Below, piece by piece: positions 16,451-25,223 of a stretch of DNA of 37,580 nt. Source of the stretch: Chloroflexota bacterium (GTDB lineage Bacteria; Chloroflexota; Limnocylindria; Limnocylindrales; CSP1-4). The stretch covers positions 20,955 through 58,534 of the forward strand of contig PLLE01000013.1 in the NCBI GenBank assembly GCA_003141245.1, in the 5' to 3' direction. Within the stretch, counting starts at the first letter, position 1; every line of letters starts with the position of its first letter. A program made the translations under genes and the position numbers. The notes below the pieces were generated by a model. The model had not been told where the DNA came from. It did no database searches and saw only the letters and a program-made list of their open reading frames with translations.

Positions 16451-16792
16451 CAGGCGCGCGCAGTGCGCGGGCTGTCGGCCGTCGAGGCGTCCCGAGCGGC
16501 CGGCATCTCACCGGCCTACCTGGGCAAGCTCGAGAACGACGCCGTCAAGCGCCCCTCGCCCCATGTCCTCCACCAGCTGAGCGAGGCCCTGGCGGTGCCG
16601 TACGCCGAGCTCATGCGCCTGTGCGGCTATCGCGTGCCCGGCGACCCCGATCGGAAACCCGCCGATTCGGACGTTATCGGTGCGGCGCTCTTCGCCGGTC
16701 TCACGGACGACGAGCGAGACGAGCTTCTCGAGTACCTCGCCTGGTATCGCGCCCGCCGGCGATCGAGCCGAGGCGCCCACGTCGGCAGCTGA
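16418..16792 (+). CDS. XRE-family transcriptional regulator (copy B)
   Basis: A 124-residue protein. Residues 6-66 form a Cro/C1-type helix-turn-helix: LKQARAVRGLSAVEASRAAG, ISPAYLGKLEND (recognition helix region) and PSPHVLHQLSEALAVPY. The C-terminal part ends with LFAGLTDDERDELLEYLAWYRA, an acidic helix probably used for dimerisation. It is about 80% identical by eye to the product at 19327-19710. ATG 16418 or the next codon, ATG 16421, can serve as start; AAGGA lies at 16405-16409. Gene order (divergent from the ice-binding gene, upstream of the EAL gene) suggests it controls its own promoter and one or both neighbours. Confidence 0.9.
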   Translation: MMAPSFGAVLKQARAVRGLSAVEASRAAGISPAYLGKLENDAVKRPSPHVLHQLSEALAVPYAELMRLCGYRVPGDPDRKPADSDVIGAALFAGLTDDERDELLEYLAWYRARRRSSRGAHVGS

Positions 16793-16950
16793 GATGAACT
16801 CTTGTGGCGATCCACGATCTCGCGGACATCGGTTCGGGGAGGACGAGCTGAGGGTGCCCCGGCTTGGGCCGGCTGCACAACTCCGCGCCAAGCGTGTCTG
16901 CGTAGTGCTCGGAAAAGCCACGGACCTCGCATGATACGGAATGTGATGGG

Positions 16951-16977
16951 TTGATCAACTCTCAGTTGACCTAATAT
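16951..16977 (+). promoter_or_regulatory. Promoter and palindromic operator candidate before the EAL gene
   Basis: TCAACT-CTC-AGTTGA (16955-16969) is a perfect six-base inverted repeat sitting between TTGATC (16951) and the -10-like TAATAT (16972-16977). The TCAACT word is the same as in the cassette promoters, so an XRE regulator may bind here and control the phosphodiesterase gene. Spacing between the -35-like and -10-like elements (15-17 bases depending on the hexamer chosen) is acceptable but not ideal. Confidence 0.5.
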
Positions 16978-17047
16978 GGTGGGGGGCCACGTCGACCGGC
17001 CGGTGAGTTCGGAACTCCCGGAACGACGCGCACGCGGGATCTGATTG

Positions 17048-19126
17048 ATGAGAGCTTCGGAACCCAAGGCGGTTCGGCGTCACGCGCCGCATGCGCCGCG
17101 CGACCGGATATCCAGGCTCGGGCCGCCAAGCCTGGCGCAGGACCCGGCGTTGCCCCATGAGGGTGCGGCTGCGACCGTCTCCGGGCCGAGCGCGGCGCGC
17201 TTCCGCGACCTGATGGAAGCGGCCCCTGTGGCCGCTTTCGTGAAGGATCCCGACGGCCGCTATATCTACGCCAACCCATACCTGCTCGCCGCCGTGGGCA
17301 AGCGGATGGGGTCCGATTGGTATGGCAAGGTCGATGCCGACATCTGGCCTCCCGAGGTCGCCGTGCTGGTCCGCGCGAACGACGAGTCGACCCTCCGTGG
17401 GGGTGGGCTGCAGGTCTTCTCGCAGCTGATGCCGCTCGAGGATGGGCCGCACACGTTCCTCGTCATGAAGTTCCCCCTGCCGACCGGCGGCCCGCGCTTG
17501 GGACTGGGTGGCGTCGGCTTCGACGTCACTCAACACTCGAATGCCGAGGTAGAGCGCGATGGGCTCACGGCTGCCATCGAGCAGGTGGCCGAGTCGGTCG
17601 TGATCACCGACCGCGACGCCCGGATCACCTACGTCAATCCCGCGTTCGGACGAGCGACCGGCTATGGCCGCGACGAGGTCATCGGCCAGAATCCAAGCCT
17701 CCTGAAGAGCGGCGTCCAGCCGCACTCGTTCTACAAGGCGATGTGGGACGCGCTCATGCGCGGCATGCCGTGGGTGGGCAACCTCGTCAACCGGCGCAAG
17801 GACGGTTCACTTTTCACCGAGGAGGCCGTCATCTCGCCAATTCGCGACGCCTCGGGCGAAGTCACGAGCTACGTGGCCGTGAAGCGTGATCTGACGCACC
17901 AGCTAGCGCTTGTGCAGCGCTCGGCACAACTCGCGCAGCAGCGCGTGCTCATCTCGGAGACGATCCGAGACCTTCGACCAGGCGACACGCCGGAGGCCAC
18001 CGCGCAGGCGATCTGCCGCCGGGTCGGCAGCCTTACCGATGTCGTGGCCGCAGCTCTCCTCCTCTTCGGGCTCGACGGACGCGCGTGGCCGATCGGCTTC
18101 GTCGTCACGGGCCAGTCCGACCCGCCGCTGCGACGGCTCCCGTTCCAGCGCAGTCGGCACCTCCGCGAGCGGGCCGCCGAAGGCCCCTGGATCGAGCCGT
18201 GGGTGAACCGGCCCTGGCACCCGTACAACCAGCTCCTGAACGGCCTCGGCGTCCACGTGGCTGCGTATGCGCCCGTGCGACACGAGCAGCGGCTCATCGG
18301 GCTGCTACTCATCTGCGCCAGGGGATCCGTCGAGGAGGTCGCCGTCACCGAGGCGCTGTCGGCCCTCGTCGAAGCCGCGGACCTGGTCGGGGCACTCATC
18401 GGCCGCGACGTGGCCGAGCGGACCGAGGTGGGACGTGGTCGCGACCACATCGCGGGCATCATCGGTCACCGAGCCTTCGGGCCGGTCTTCCAGCCGATCG
18501 TCGAGCTCGGGCGCGAGGGGATCGTCGGCTACGAGGCGCTCACGCGCTTCACGGACGGTTCCAACCCCGAGATCGTGTTCGCCGAGGCGGCCGCGGTCGG
18601 CCTCGGGGCCGAGCTGGAGATTGCCACGCTCGAGGCTGCCCTCGCGGCCGCGGAGGCCTTGCCACGCTCTGCATGGCTCAACCTGAACGCCTCGCCCGAG
18701 TTCATCCTCGCGGGAGAGCCGCTGCGGACCCTCCTCGCTAGAAGTCGCCGGCGCCTCGTGCTCGAGGTGACCGAACACACGGCCATCGCCGACTACCCGG
18801 CGTTCCGCGCGGCGATGGACGCGCTGGGACCCAAGGTGGATCTGGCCGTGGATGACGCGGGTGCCGGGTTCTCCAGCCTTCGCCACATCCTCGAGCTGCA
18901 ACCGGCGTTCGTGAAGCTCGATCGGTGGCTCGTGGCCGGCATCGAGTCCGATGAGGCACGCCAGGCGATGATCGTCGGCCTGCGTCACTTCGCTCGCGCG
19001 ACCGGCTGCCGGCTGATCGCCGAGGGGATCGAGACCGACCACGAGCTCGCCGTCTTGCGTGCCCTCGACATCCAACTGGGCCAGGGCTACCTGTTGGGTC
19101 GACCCCTGCCGGTCGCCGCTGCCTGA
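17048..19126 (+). CDS. PAS-PAS-EAL cyclic di-GMP phosphodiesterase
   Basis: A 692-residue cytoplasmic sensor-effector without membrane segments. Residues 50-165 are a PAS domain (AAPVAAFVKDPDGRYIYANP), 170-290 a second PAS (VAESVVITDRDARITYVNP, ATGYGRDEVIGQNPSLLKSG), 300-450 a GAF-like region (uncertain), and 465-690 the EAL domain. The catalytic set appears complete: Glu496 in YEALTRF, Asn547 in NLNASP, Glu573 in LEVTE, Asp602-Asp603 in VDDAGAGFSS, Lys623, Glu659 in AEGIET and Gln679 in GQGY. It should therefore hydrolyse c-di-GMP. There is no GGDEF domain. The preceding TTG at 17045 is a weaker start option. It is flanked by the two intact XRE genes. Confidence 0.92.
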   Translation: MRASEPKAVRRHAPHAPRDRISRLGPPSLAQDPALPHEGAAATVSGPSAARFRDLMEAAPVAAFVKDPDGRYIYANPYLLAAVGKRMGSDWYGKVDADIWPPEVAVLVRANDESTLRGGGLQVFSQLMPLEDGPHTFLVMKFPLPTGGPRLGLGGVGFDVTQHSNAEVERDGLTAAIEQVAESVVITDRDARITYVNPAFGRATGYGRDEVIGQNPSLLKSGVQPHSFYKAMWDALMRGMPWVGNLVNRRKDGSLFTEEAVISPIRDASGEVTSYVAVKRDLTHQLALVQRSAQLAQQRVLISETIRDLRPGDTPEATAQAICRRVGSLTDVVAAALLLFGLDGRAWPIGFVVTGQSDPPLRRLPFQRSRHLRERAAEGPWIEPWVNRPWHPYNQLLNGLGVHVAAYAPVRHEQRLIGLLLICARGSVEEVAVTEALSALVEAADLVGALIGRDVAERTEVGRGRDHIAGIIGHRAFGPVFQPIVELGREGIVGYEALTRFTDGSNPEIVFAEAAAVGLGAELEIATLEAALAAAEALPRSAWLNLNASPEFILAGEPLRTLLARSRRRLVLEVTEHTAIADYPAFRAAMDALGPKVDLAVDDAGAGFSSLRHILELQPAFVKLDRWLVAGIESDEARQAMIVGLRHFARATGCRLIAEGIETDHELAVLRALDIQLGQGYLLGRPLPVAAA

Positions 19127-19202
19127 ACGCCTGTCGCAACGATCGATCCAATCGCTAGCCGGTTGCTTCCCTTGCGGCCCACTTCGAGCCTCCGACGGCG
19201 AG

Positions 19203-19330
19203 GCATTCGAGGAGGCGCGCCACCAGGTCCACCGCCGGGAGACGCTCCGGCCACCGCTGTACTTGCAATGAACCACGAGAAGGTGGTAATGTCCACTGTA
19301 GTTGCATTGAGCTACTGTGAATTGGTATGG
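19203..19330 (+). repeat. Cassette repeat, copy C (diverged)
   Basis: The third copy of the regulatory repeat, six bases shorter than A and B and more diverged upstream. The segment TCCACCGCCGGGAGACGCTC, the promoter core and CACTGTAGTT are retained. It lies between the end of the EAL gene and the second intact XRE gene, so there is no divergent gene on its left side. Confidence 0.82.
19264..19295. promoter_or_regulatory. Promoter of XRE gene, copy C
   Basis: Plus strand: TTGCAA (19264-19269) and TAATGT (19287-19292), 17-base spacer, about 30 bases before the XRE start. The minus-strand promoter of the other copies survives only as TGGACA (19290-19295) and TTCATT (19267-19272). With no divergent gene behind it, its decay would be expected. 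Confidence 0.5.
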
Positions 19331-19710
19331 CGAGATCGTTCGGGACCATGCTCAGACAGGCGCGCCAGGTGCGTGAGCTGTCGGCCGTCGACGCGTCTCG
19401 AGCGGCCGGTATCTCACCGGCCTACCTGAGCAAGCTCGAGAACGACGTCGTCAAGAGCCCCTCGCCGCATGTCCTCCACCAGTTGAGCGAGGCCCTTACG
19501 GTGCCTTACGCGGAGCTCATGCGCCTCAGCGGCTATCGCGTGCCCGGCGAGTCCAATGCGAACACCACCGGCACGGTCAGTGCGGCGCTCTTCGCCGGTC
19601 TCACGGACGACGAGCGAGACGAGCTTCTCGAGTACCTCGCCTGGCATCGCGCCCGCCGGCCATCGAGCCGTGGCGTCAAGCGCGCGACCCGACGTATCCT
19701 GCCCGCCTGA
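19327..19710 (+). CDS. XRE-family transcriptional regulator (copy C)
   Basis: A 127-residue paralogue of the regulator at 16418-16792. The helix-turn-helix is at residues 7-65 (LRQARQVRELSAVDASRAAG, ISPAYLSKLEND, PSPHVLHQLSEALTVPY). The C-terminal LFAGLTDDERDELLEYLAWH helix is nearly unchanged, while the linker (residues 75-88) has diverged. The basic tail KRATRRILPA is specific to this copy. No clear ribosome site precedes the ATG; with the predicted promoter the leader is only about 30 bases. The almost identical recognition region suggests that both regulators read similar operators. Confidence 0.9.
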   Translation: MARSFGTMLRQARQVRELSAVDASRAAGISPAYLSKLENDVVKSPSPHVLHQLSEALTVPYAELMRLSGYRVPGESNANTTGTVSAALFAGLTDDERDELLEYLAWHRARRPSSRGVKRATRRILPA

Positions 19711-19775
19711 TAAGCTGAGCCCCGCCACCGAACCGGTCGGCCACGCCGGAGATCGCGGCGATTGAGGCAAGATCC

Positions 19776-20543
19776 ATGTGGCAAGTCGCGCTGTCGCTCA
19801 CCCTGGCCGTCCTGATCTGCTTTCCTGCGGCCATCGCCAGCACATCGACCTCGAGCCTGCCGAACCCGCTCGCCGTGCCCACGCTGGCTGCGCCGGTTCC
19901 TACGGCGGCAAGGGCGCTGCCGGCCTGCAGCTACGCCGACGAGACGACGCCTCTCGCCGGGTACGACGACTGGGCCCTGACGCTCCTCGACACGAGATAC
20001 GCCCTGCCGAGCAGCTACGTGCCTGCGGACCTCGTGAGCACCAAGGCGGCCGGGCTCAACGGCGGCTATCTGGTCCGCGCCGTGGCGGTTCCGGACCTGG
20101 CCGCGATGGCCGGGTCCGCCGCCGCCGCGGGTGCCCCGCTGGCGGTCATCTCGGCCTATCGCACCTACAGGACCCAGTCCGCAACCTTCTGGAAATGGGT
20201 CCGAACGCTTGGCTTCAACTATGCCCTCCTGAGTTCGGCGCGACCGGGCCACTCGGAGCACCAGCTCGGGCTGGCGATCGACTTCAAATCCAGGGGCGGC
20301 CCCCTGCCGTGGGCGTACTACAGCTGGGCGAGGGACACCAAAGCCGGCAAGTGGATGGCCGCTCACGCCTGGGAGTACGGGTTCGTGATGAGCTATCCGG
20401 CCGGCAAGACCAAGAAGACCTGCTACGGCTTCGAACCCTGGCACTACCGCTACGTCGGCCGTGACGAAGCGGCGGCCATTCACGCCTCCCGCCTCGTCCT
20501 GCGCGAGTGGCTCTGGCTCAAGCAGCCGCAGATGATCAGCTAG
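19776..20543 (+). CDS. Exported D-alanyl-D-alanine carboxypeptidase (VanY/M15 family)
   Basis: A 255-residue zinc peptidase acting on peptidoglycan stem peptides. Residues 1-21 are a signal peptide or anchor (WQVALSLTLAVLICFPAAIA), then an Ala/Pro/Thr-rich linker. The M15B motifs follow: SAYRTYRTQ (126-134), PGHSEHQLGLAIDF (157-170) with zinc ligands His162 and Asp169, and EPWHYRYVG (220-228) with catalytic Glu220 and zinc ligand His223. The active site looks intact. GAGG upstream of ATG 19776 supports the start. It is not part of a vancomycin-resistance cluster here, so cell-wall remodelling is the likely role. Confidence 0.92.
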   Translation: MWQVALSLTLAVLICFPAAIASTSTSSLPNPLAVPTLAAPVPTAARALPACSYADETTPLAGYDDWALTLLDTRYALPSSYVPADLVSTKAAGLNGGYLVRAVAVPDLAAMAGSAAAAGAPLAVISAYRTYRTQSATFWKWVRTLGFNYALLSSARPGHSEHQLGLAIDFKSRGGPLPWAYYSWARDTKAGKWMAAHAWEYGFVMSYPAGKTKKTCYGFEPWHYRYVGRDEAAAIHASRLVLREWLWLKQPQMIS

Positions 20544-20644
20544 CCGCCGCGCCTCTCGCCCCTGCGCCGCGCCGCTCGACAGAGCGCCTCTCGCCAATCT
20601 GTGGCACGCTCCGCGTCTTAGCGCCGCAGCCTCGGCGGAGCCGC

Positions 20645-21919
20645 TTGGCAGAACCCGTCACTCCAGCACCGTCCTATCGGGCACTCCTGGCCGTACCGTC
20701 ACTCGGCCGGGTCTTGCTCGGCATGCAGATTTCCAGGATCGCCCAGTCGATGGTCAGCATCGTGGTGATCCTGTTCGCGCTGCAGCGCTACAACTCGCCG
20801 CAACTGGCCGGCGCCGTCGCCTTCGCCAGCATCGCGCCGGGGATGCTCGTCAGCCCGATTGCCGGAGCCCTGCTCGACCGCCACGGCCGCGTCCGCCTGA
20901 TCATCCTCGACTACATCGTGGCTACGACCGCCTTGCTCTTGGTGGCCGGACTCTCGCTCGCCGGGGAGCTGCCGGCCTGGCTGCTCATCGTCATCACTGC
21001 CGTCGCTTCGATCACCGGTCCGCTGAGCAGCAGCGGTCTGCGCAGCCTCTTCCCGCTCCTCGTCCCCAAGCACCTCTGGGAACGGGTCAACGCCGTCGAC
21101 TCCAACGGCTGGGTCCTGGCCACCGTCGTGGGCGCCCCGTTCGGTGCGGTCTTCGCCCAGCTGCTCGGCTTCGAGGCGGCCCTGGCGCTGATCGCCGCCG
21201 CATACTTCGTGGCCGCGATCGTCATGCTCGACGCGCCCGACCCGCGCACGGACGTCGCCTCGACCGGCAACCTCTTCCGCGACGCCTGGCAGGGCCTGGT
21301 GTACACCTGGAACAACCGAACCCTGCGGGCTCTGGCCATTTCGCTCTCGACGATGAACCTCAGCGGCGGAGTGATCGAGATCGTCGTGCCGCTGCTGATC
21401 CTGCGCCGGCTGGGCATGGGCCAGGAGATGGTCGGCTACATGTTCGGCCTCAGCGGGGCTTTCGGCGTCGTCTCGGCCTTCGCCTGCGGCCGCCTGCGAA
21501 CCGAGGGCCGCGAGAGGGCGCTGATCCTCTTCCCATCGACCTGTTTCATCGGGACTACGGCGCTGCTGCTTTGGCCGGCCGGCCTCCTCCCGATCGCGCT
21601 CTGCATGGCCATCTCCGGCCTGGTCAACGGACCTCTCGACATCGCCATGTTCACGCTCCGCCAGCGTCGAACCGACCCGGCATGGATGGGCCGCGCCTTC
21701 ACCGTCTCGATGAACCTCAACTTCTCGGGCTACCCGATCGGAGCCGCGCTGGCGGGCGTCCTCGTGACCGTCTCGATCGAAGCCGCGATCATCTTCGGCG
21801 TCGCGGCCAACGTCGCCGCCGCAATCCTGGCCTACCTGCTGATCCCACGTTCCGACGGGGCTGTGGAGGCGGACGGGGACCGGGCGCAGCCCAACCCGAC
21901 GCCGGCTGCCGGAAGATAG
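20645..21919 (+). CDS. MFS transporter (multidrug-efflux or siderophore-exporter type)
   Basis: A major facilitator protein of about 424 residues with twelve predicted helices. The cytoplasmic loop AGALLDRHGRVRL after helix 2 is the family motif A, and WERVNAVDSNGWVLATVVGAP lies between helices 4 and 6, as in MFS_3/EntS-like proteins. The start is uncertain: TTG 20645, with GGAG nearby, fits the first helix best. The frame is open from GTG 20507, which would overlap the peptidase gene by 37 bases. The transported compound cannot be deduced. A strong hairpin follows the stop. Confidence 0.85.
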   Translation: MAEPVTPAPSYRALLAVPSLGRVLLGMQISRIAQSMVSIVVILFALQRYNSPQLAGAVAFASIAPGMLVSPIAGALLDRHGRVRLIILDYIVATTALLLVAGLSLAGELPAWLLIVITAVASITGPLSSSGLRSLFPLLVPKHLWERVNAVDSNGWVLATVVGAPFGAVFAQLLGFEAALALIAAAYFVAAIVMLDAPDPRTDVASTGNLFRDAWQGLVYTWNNRTLRALAISLSTMNLSGGVIEIVVPLLILRRLGMGQEMVGYMFGLSGAFGVVSAFACGRLRTEGRERALILFPSTCFIGTTALLLWPAGLLPIALCMAISGLVNGPLDIAMFTLRQRRTDPAWMGRAFTVSMNLNFSGYPIGAALAGVLVTVSIEAAIIFGVAANVAAAILAYLLIPRSDGAVEADGDRAQPNPTPAAGR

Positions 21920-21920
21920 G

Positions 21921-21948
21921 CGGAAGCCGGGCTTTCGCCCGGCTTCCG
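21921..21948. terminator. Shared hairpin terminator between convergent genes
   Basis: CGGAAGCCGGGC and GCCCGGCTTCCG form a perfect 12-base stem with the loop TTTC directly after the MFS stop codon and 35 bases from the end of the convergent RND gene. The symmetry allows it to act on both strands, though no long T-tract is present. Confidence 0.75.
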
Positions 21949-21982
21949 ATATCCCTGAGTTCGCGGCTCGCGCCTCGGGCCG

Positions 21983-24900
21983 CTACGCCTCCGCGTGCTC
22001 CTGTTCCGCGCCCACCAAGTGTCGGGCTCGCACCTTCGCGTCCTCGACCAGCGAGTACACGACCGGCACGACGATGAGCGTCAGGAAGGTCGAGGTGAAG
22101 AGGCCGCCGATCACTACCGTAGCCAGCTCCGAGGCGATGATCTCGCCTTCGGAAAGCCCCAGCGCGAGCGGCGTCAGGGCCAGCATCGTGGCTATGGCCG
22201 TCATCAGGATCGGCCGGACTCGCGTCCGCCCGCCCTGCATCAGCGCGTCGTACATCGGCATGCCGCGGCGCCGGTGTTGCTCGACCAGGTCAAGCAAGAC
22301 GATGGCGTTGGTGACCACGATCCCGATCAGCATCAGGAAGCCGATCAGGGCGCTGATGCCGATGGCGCGCTGGGTGATGAAGAGCGCCGGGAAGGCGCCA
22401 ATCGTGGCCAGCGGCAGGCTGAACATGATGACCAGCGGGTCGATCAGCGAGTTGAAGACCAGGACCATGACGATGTAGACGAGCAAGATCGCCACGGCCA
22501 TGGAAAAGAACAGGCCGCCGAAGGCATCGTTCATCTCCTGCGTCACACCGGAGAGAGTGACGGTCACGTCGCTGAGCTTGCCGTCGGCCTGCAGCTTGTC
22601 GATCGCCTTCTGGATCTCCGTGGAGACGCCACCGGTGTCCTTGCTGGTGGTGTCAGCGGAGATCGTCGAGGCGGGAGACTGATCCACGCGGCTGATGCGA
22701 GCCTGGGTGTCGACCGACTTGACCGTGGCGATCTGACCGAGTGGCATCTTGGCCACACCCACCGGCAGCTGAGCCAGGGTCTCGAGCGAGCTGAGCTTGG
22801 CGTCAACCTGGAGGTAGACGTCGGTCGGGGATCCGCCGAGACTGACGGTGCCGGCCTTGGTTCCAACCAGGGCGTTGTGAACCTCAGCCTGGACGCCTAC
22901 GGTGGTCGTCCCGTCCATGATGGCCTTGTTCGGATCTACGTCGATTTCGTATTGAGCTGTCGTGGTCGCGAGGTCGCTCTTGACGTTGAGGAGGTCGGGG
23001 TGAGCCTTGCGATCGGCGAGCTCGGCCAGCACCGCCGTCGTGGCAGCTGCGACGTCACTGGGTTTCGCTCCGCTGACGACGACGCTGATCGAGCTGCTGC
23101 CGGTCATGCTCTGCTGAGCGACCTGGATCTGCCAGCCGTCGAGCTGGAGTTGGGCCAGGTCGTCGGACAGCTTCTTCTGCTCGCTGTCCAGGTTGGTGCT
23201 GTTGTCCAGACCGACGACGATAGTTGCGGCGTTGGACGCTCCGCCGGTGAAGGCCGCCGCGAGAGCCGACAGGCCCGTATCGGCTTCGCTCGGAACCGTG
23301 GTCTCGATGAGCTTGACCTCGGAGTAGGCCTTGAGCTTGGTCTGGACGACCCGCGCCTGATCGAGCACGACCGACGATGGGGTGCCCGACGGCGGCGCCA
23401 CGGTCACGGAAAGCTGCTTCTGCGACCCGGCGTTGAGGAACTGGGTGGGAATGTGAGGGACGAGCAGGCCGGCGCCGAAGACCAGGAGGGTGGCGATCCC
23501 GATGACACTCCAGCGGCTGCGGCGGTTGTGGAGGGCTGCCTTCAGGAGCGGGGTGTAGATCTTCTGGACGATCGTGTCGTGGTGCTCGACTCCCTCGTCG
23601 GGATTGAGCTTGATGCGGTCGATGAAGAGGCTGGCCATGACCGGCACGACCGTCAGGGCGCAAACGAGCGATGCCAGCAGGGCGAAGGTCACGGTCAGGG
23701 CGAAGGGGAGGAAGAACTGGCTGACGATTCCGCCGACCAGGCCGAGCGGCAGGAATACCGCGACTGTGGTCAGCGTGGAGCTGGTGATCGCGCTGGCGAC
23801 TTCACGCGTGCCGGAGATGCACGCCTCGCGCATCGGATCCCCCCGGCCGCGGTGCCGGTAGATGTTCTCCAGGACGACGATGGCGTCGTCCACGACCCGG
23901 CCGACGGCTATCGCCAACCCGCCCAGGGTCATGATGTTGATCGTGACGCCCGCGAAGAGCATGAGGACGAGGGCGGTCATGATCGAGACGGGGATGCTGA
24001 TAGCGGCCACGAGTGTGGACCGCAGGCTGAGCAGGAAGACGAAGATCGTGATGATCGCGAACAGGGCGCCGAGGCCGCCCTCCCGGACGAGGCTGTCGCG
24101 CGACTCGATGATGAAGCTCGAGGAGTCCGAGACGGTGTCGATCTCGAAGCTGCCGTTGTTCTGCGCGTTGAGCTCGTCCAGCTTCTTCTGGACCGCCTGG
24201 ACAACGTTGACCGTATTCGCGTCCGAGGACTTCGTGACGCTCAGGACGAGCGAGGGTCCGGCGTCGCCATGCTGCGGATCCTTGTTCAGCTCCGCGTATC
24301 CCGTGGCGTTGACAGGGTCCAGCGAAACGGCCCCGAGATCACCCAGGGTTACGGGCGTGGGGGTGGTGGAGGTCGAACCGGCGGCAGGCATCTTCACGCT
24401 CACGGCCAGCGCCAGCAGCTCGTCCTTGTTCTCGAGCAGGAGCTGATGCTGGGCCGAGACCGGGATCGAGATGGTCGATCCGGACGAGGTCGTGATGGGC
24501 AGCGATCCGGCGGGCAGGATCAGGTTGTTGGCCGCCAGCACACCCTGGATCTGGCTGATCGAGACGCTGTTGGCGGCCAGCTTGGCCGGATCGAGCTTGA
24601 TGGTCAGGCGATACTGCGTCGCGCCCGTCAGGTCGACCTTGCTGACACCGTCGATGCTCTGGAGCGACGGCACTATGCTCGAGGCCGCCAGAGCGTTGAG
24701 CTGATCTGGGGTGGTCGATCCAGTAGCCCGGATCGCGACTATCAGCGACGGAAAGGCGTTGATGTCGAACGATTGGATCGTCGACGCTGAAGTGAGCCCC
24801 AGGGCCTTCACGTTCGAGTCGATGGCCGAGATCGTCCCCTTGATGTCGGTGCCATAGGAGAACGAGGCGACGACGATCGACAGGCTGTTGACCGAACTCG

Positions 24901-25147
24901 AGTCGACGTGCTTGAGCCGCGGGACACTGCCGATCGACCGTTCGATCGGTTGGGTGACCTGCGTCGAGACGTCCTGGGCGCTTGCGCCAGGCATCGGCGT
25001 GATAACGACCGCGAACGGGAACTGGATGTCGGGCAGCAGCTCCTGGTTCAGCTGGGACCAGGAAAAGAGGCCGCCGAGCAGAAGGCCCAGCGTGATCAAC
25101 ACTGTCACGCTGCGCTTGGCGACGGCTAGCTGGGTCAGACGGATCAC
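21983..25147 (-). CDS. RND-superfamily efflux transporter (AcrB/SwrC-like)
   Basis: A 1054-residue inner-membrane pump with the classic RND layout: helix 1 (TVLITLGLLLGGLFSW), a large extracellular domain (about 35-340), helices 2-6, a second large domain, and helices 8-12. The motif GRVVDDAIVVLENIYRHR contains the paired proton-relay Asp420-Asp421. GTG 25147 is supported by AGGAG eight bases upstream. No membrane-fusion or outer-membrane gene is adjacent, as for SwrC-type pumps of monoderm bacteria. The gene lies 76 bases downstream of a MarR gene on the same strand, so it is probably a drug- or surfactant-inducible operon. Confidence 0.93.
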   Translation of the reverse strand: MIRLTQLAVAKRSVTVLITLGLLLGGLFSWSQLNQELLPDIQFPFAVVITPMPGASAQDVSTQVTQPIERSIGSVPRLKHVDSSSVNSLSIVVASFSYGTDIKGTISAIDSNVKALGLTSASTIQSFDINAFPSLIVAIRATGSTTPDQLNALAASSIVPSLQSIDGVSKVDLTGATQYRLTIKLDPAKLAANSVSISQIQGVLAANNLILPAGSLPITTSSGSTISIPVSAQHQLLLENKDELLALAVSVKMPAAGSTSTTPTPVTLGDLGAVSLDPVNATGYAELNKDPQHGDAGPSLVLSVTKSSDANTVNVVQAVQKKLDELNAQNNGSFEIDTVSDSSSFIIESRDSLVREGGLGALFAIITIFVFLLSLRSTLVAAISIPVSIMTALVLMLFAGVTINIMTLGGLAIAVGRVVDDAIVVLENIYRHRGRGDPMREACISGTREVASAITSSTLTTVAVFLPLGLVGGIVSQFFLPFALTVTFALLASLVCALTVVPVMASLFIDRIKLNPDEGVEHHDTIVQKIYTPLLKAALHNRRSRWSVIGIATLLVFGAGLLVPHIPTQFLNAGSQKQLSVTVAPPSGTPSSVVLDQARVVQTKLKAYSEVKLIETTVPSEADTGLSALAAAFTGGASNAATIVVGLDNSTNLDSEQKKLSDDLAQLQLDGWQIQVAQQSMTGSSSISVVVSGAKPSDVAAATTAVLAELADRKAHPDLLNVKSDLATTTAQYEIDVDPNKAIMDGTTTVGVQAEVHNALVGTKAGTVSLGGSPTDVYLQVDAKLSSLETLAQLPVGVAKMPLGQIATVKSVDTQARISRVDQSPASTISADTTSKDTGGVSTEIQKAIDKLQADGKLSDVTVTLSGVTQEMNDAFGGLFFSMAVAILLVYIVMVLVFNSLIDPLVIMFSLPLATIGAFPALFITQRAIGISALIGFLMLIGIVVTNAIVLLDLVEQHRRRGMPMYDALMQGGRTRVRPILMTAIATMLALTPLALGLSEGEIIASELATVVIGGLFTSTFLTLIVVPVVYSLVEDAKVRARHLVGAEQEHAEA

Positions 25148-25223
25148 CTGGCGACTCCTTGACTTTGCGGCTCCATTGCGCCGACGGTCTCAAACGTTGT
25201 GACTTGCGGCCCGAGCGGGACGT

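Noticed and set aside
21995-24790. Long plus-strand ORF opposite the RND gene (931 residues)
   Set aside because: Extremely Asp/Arg/Gln/His-rich antisense shadow typical of high-G+C genes; the minus strand encodes an unmistakable RND protein.
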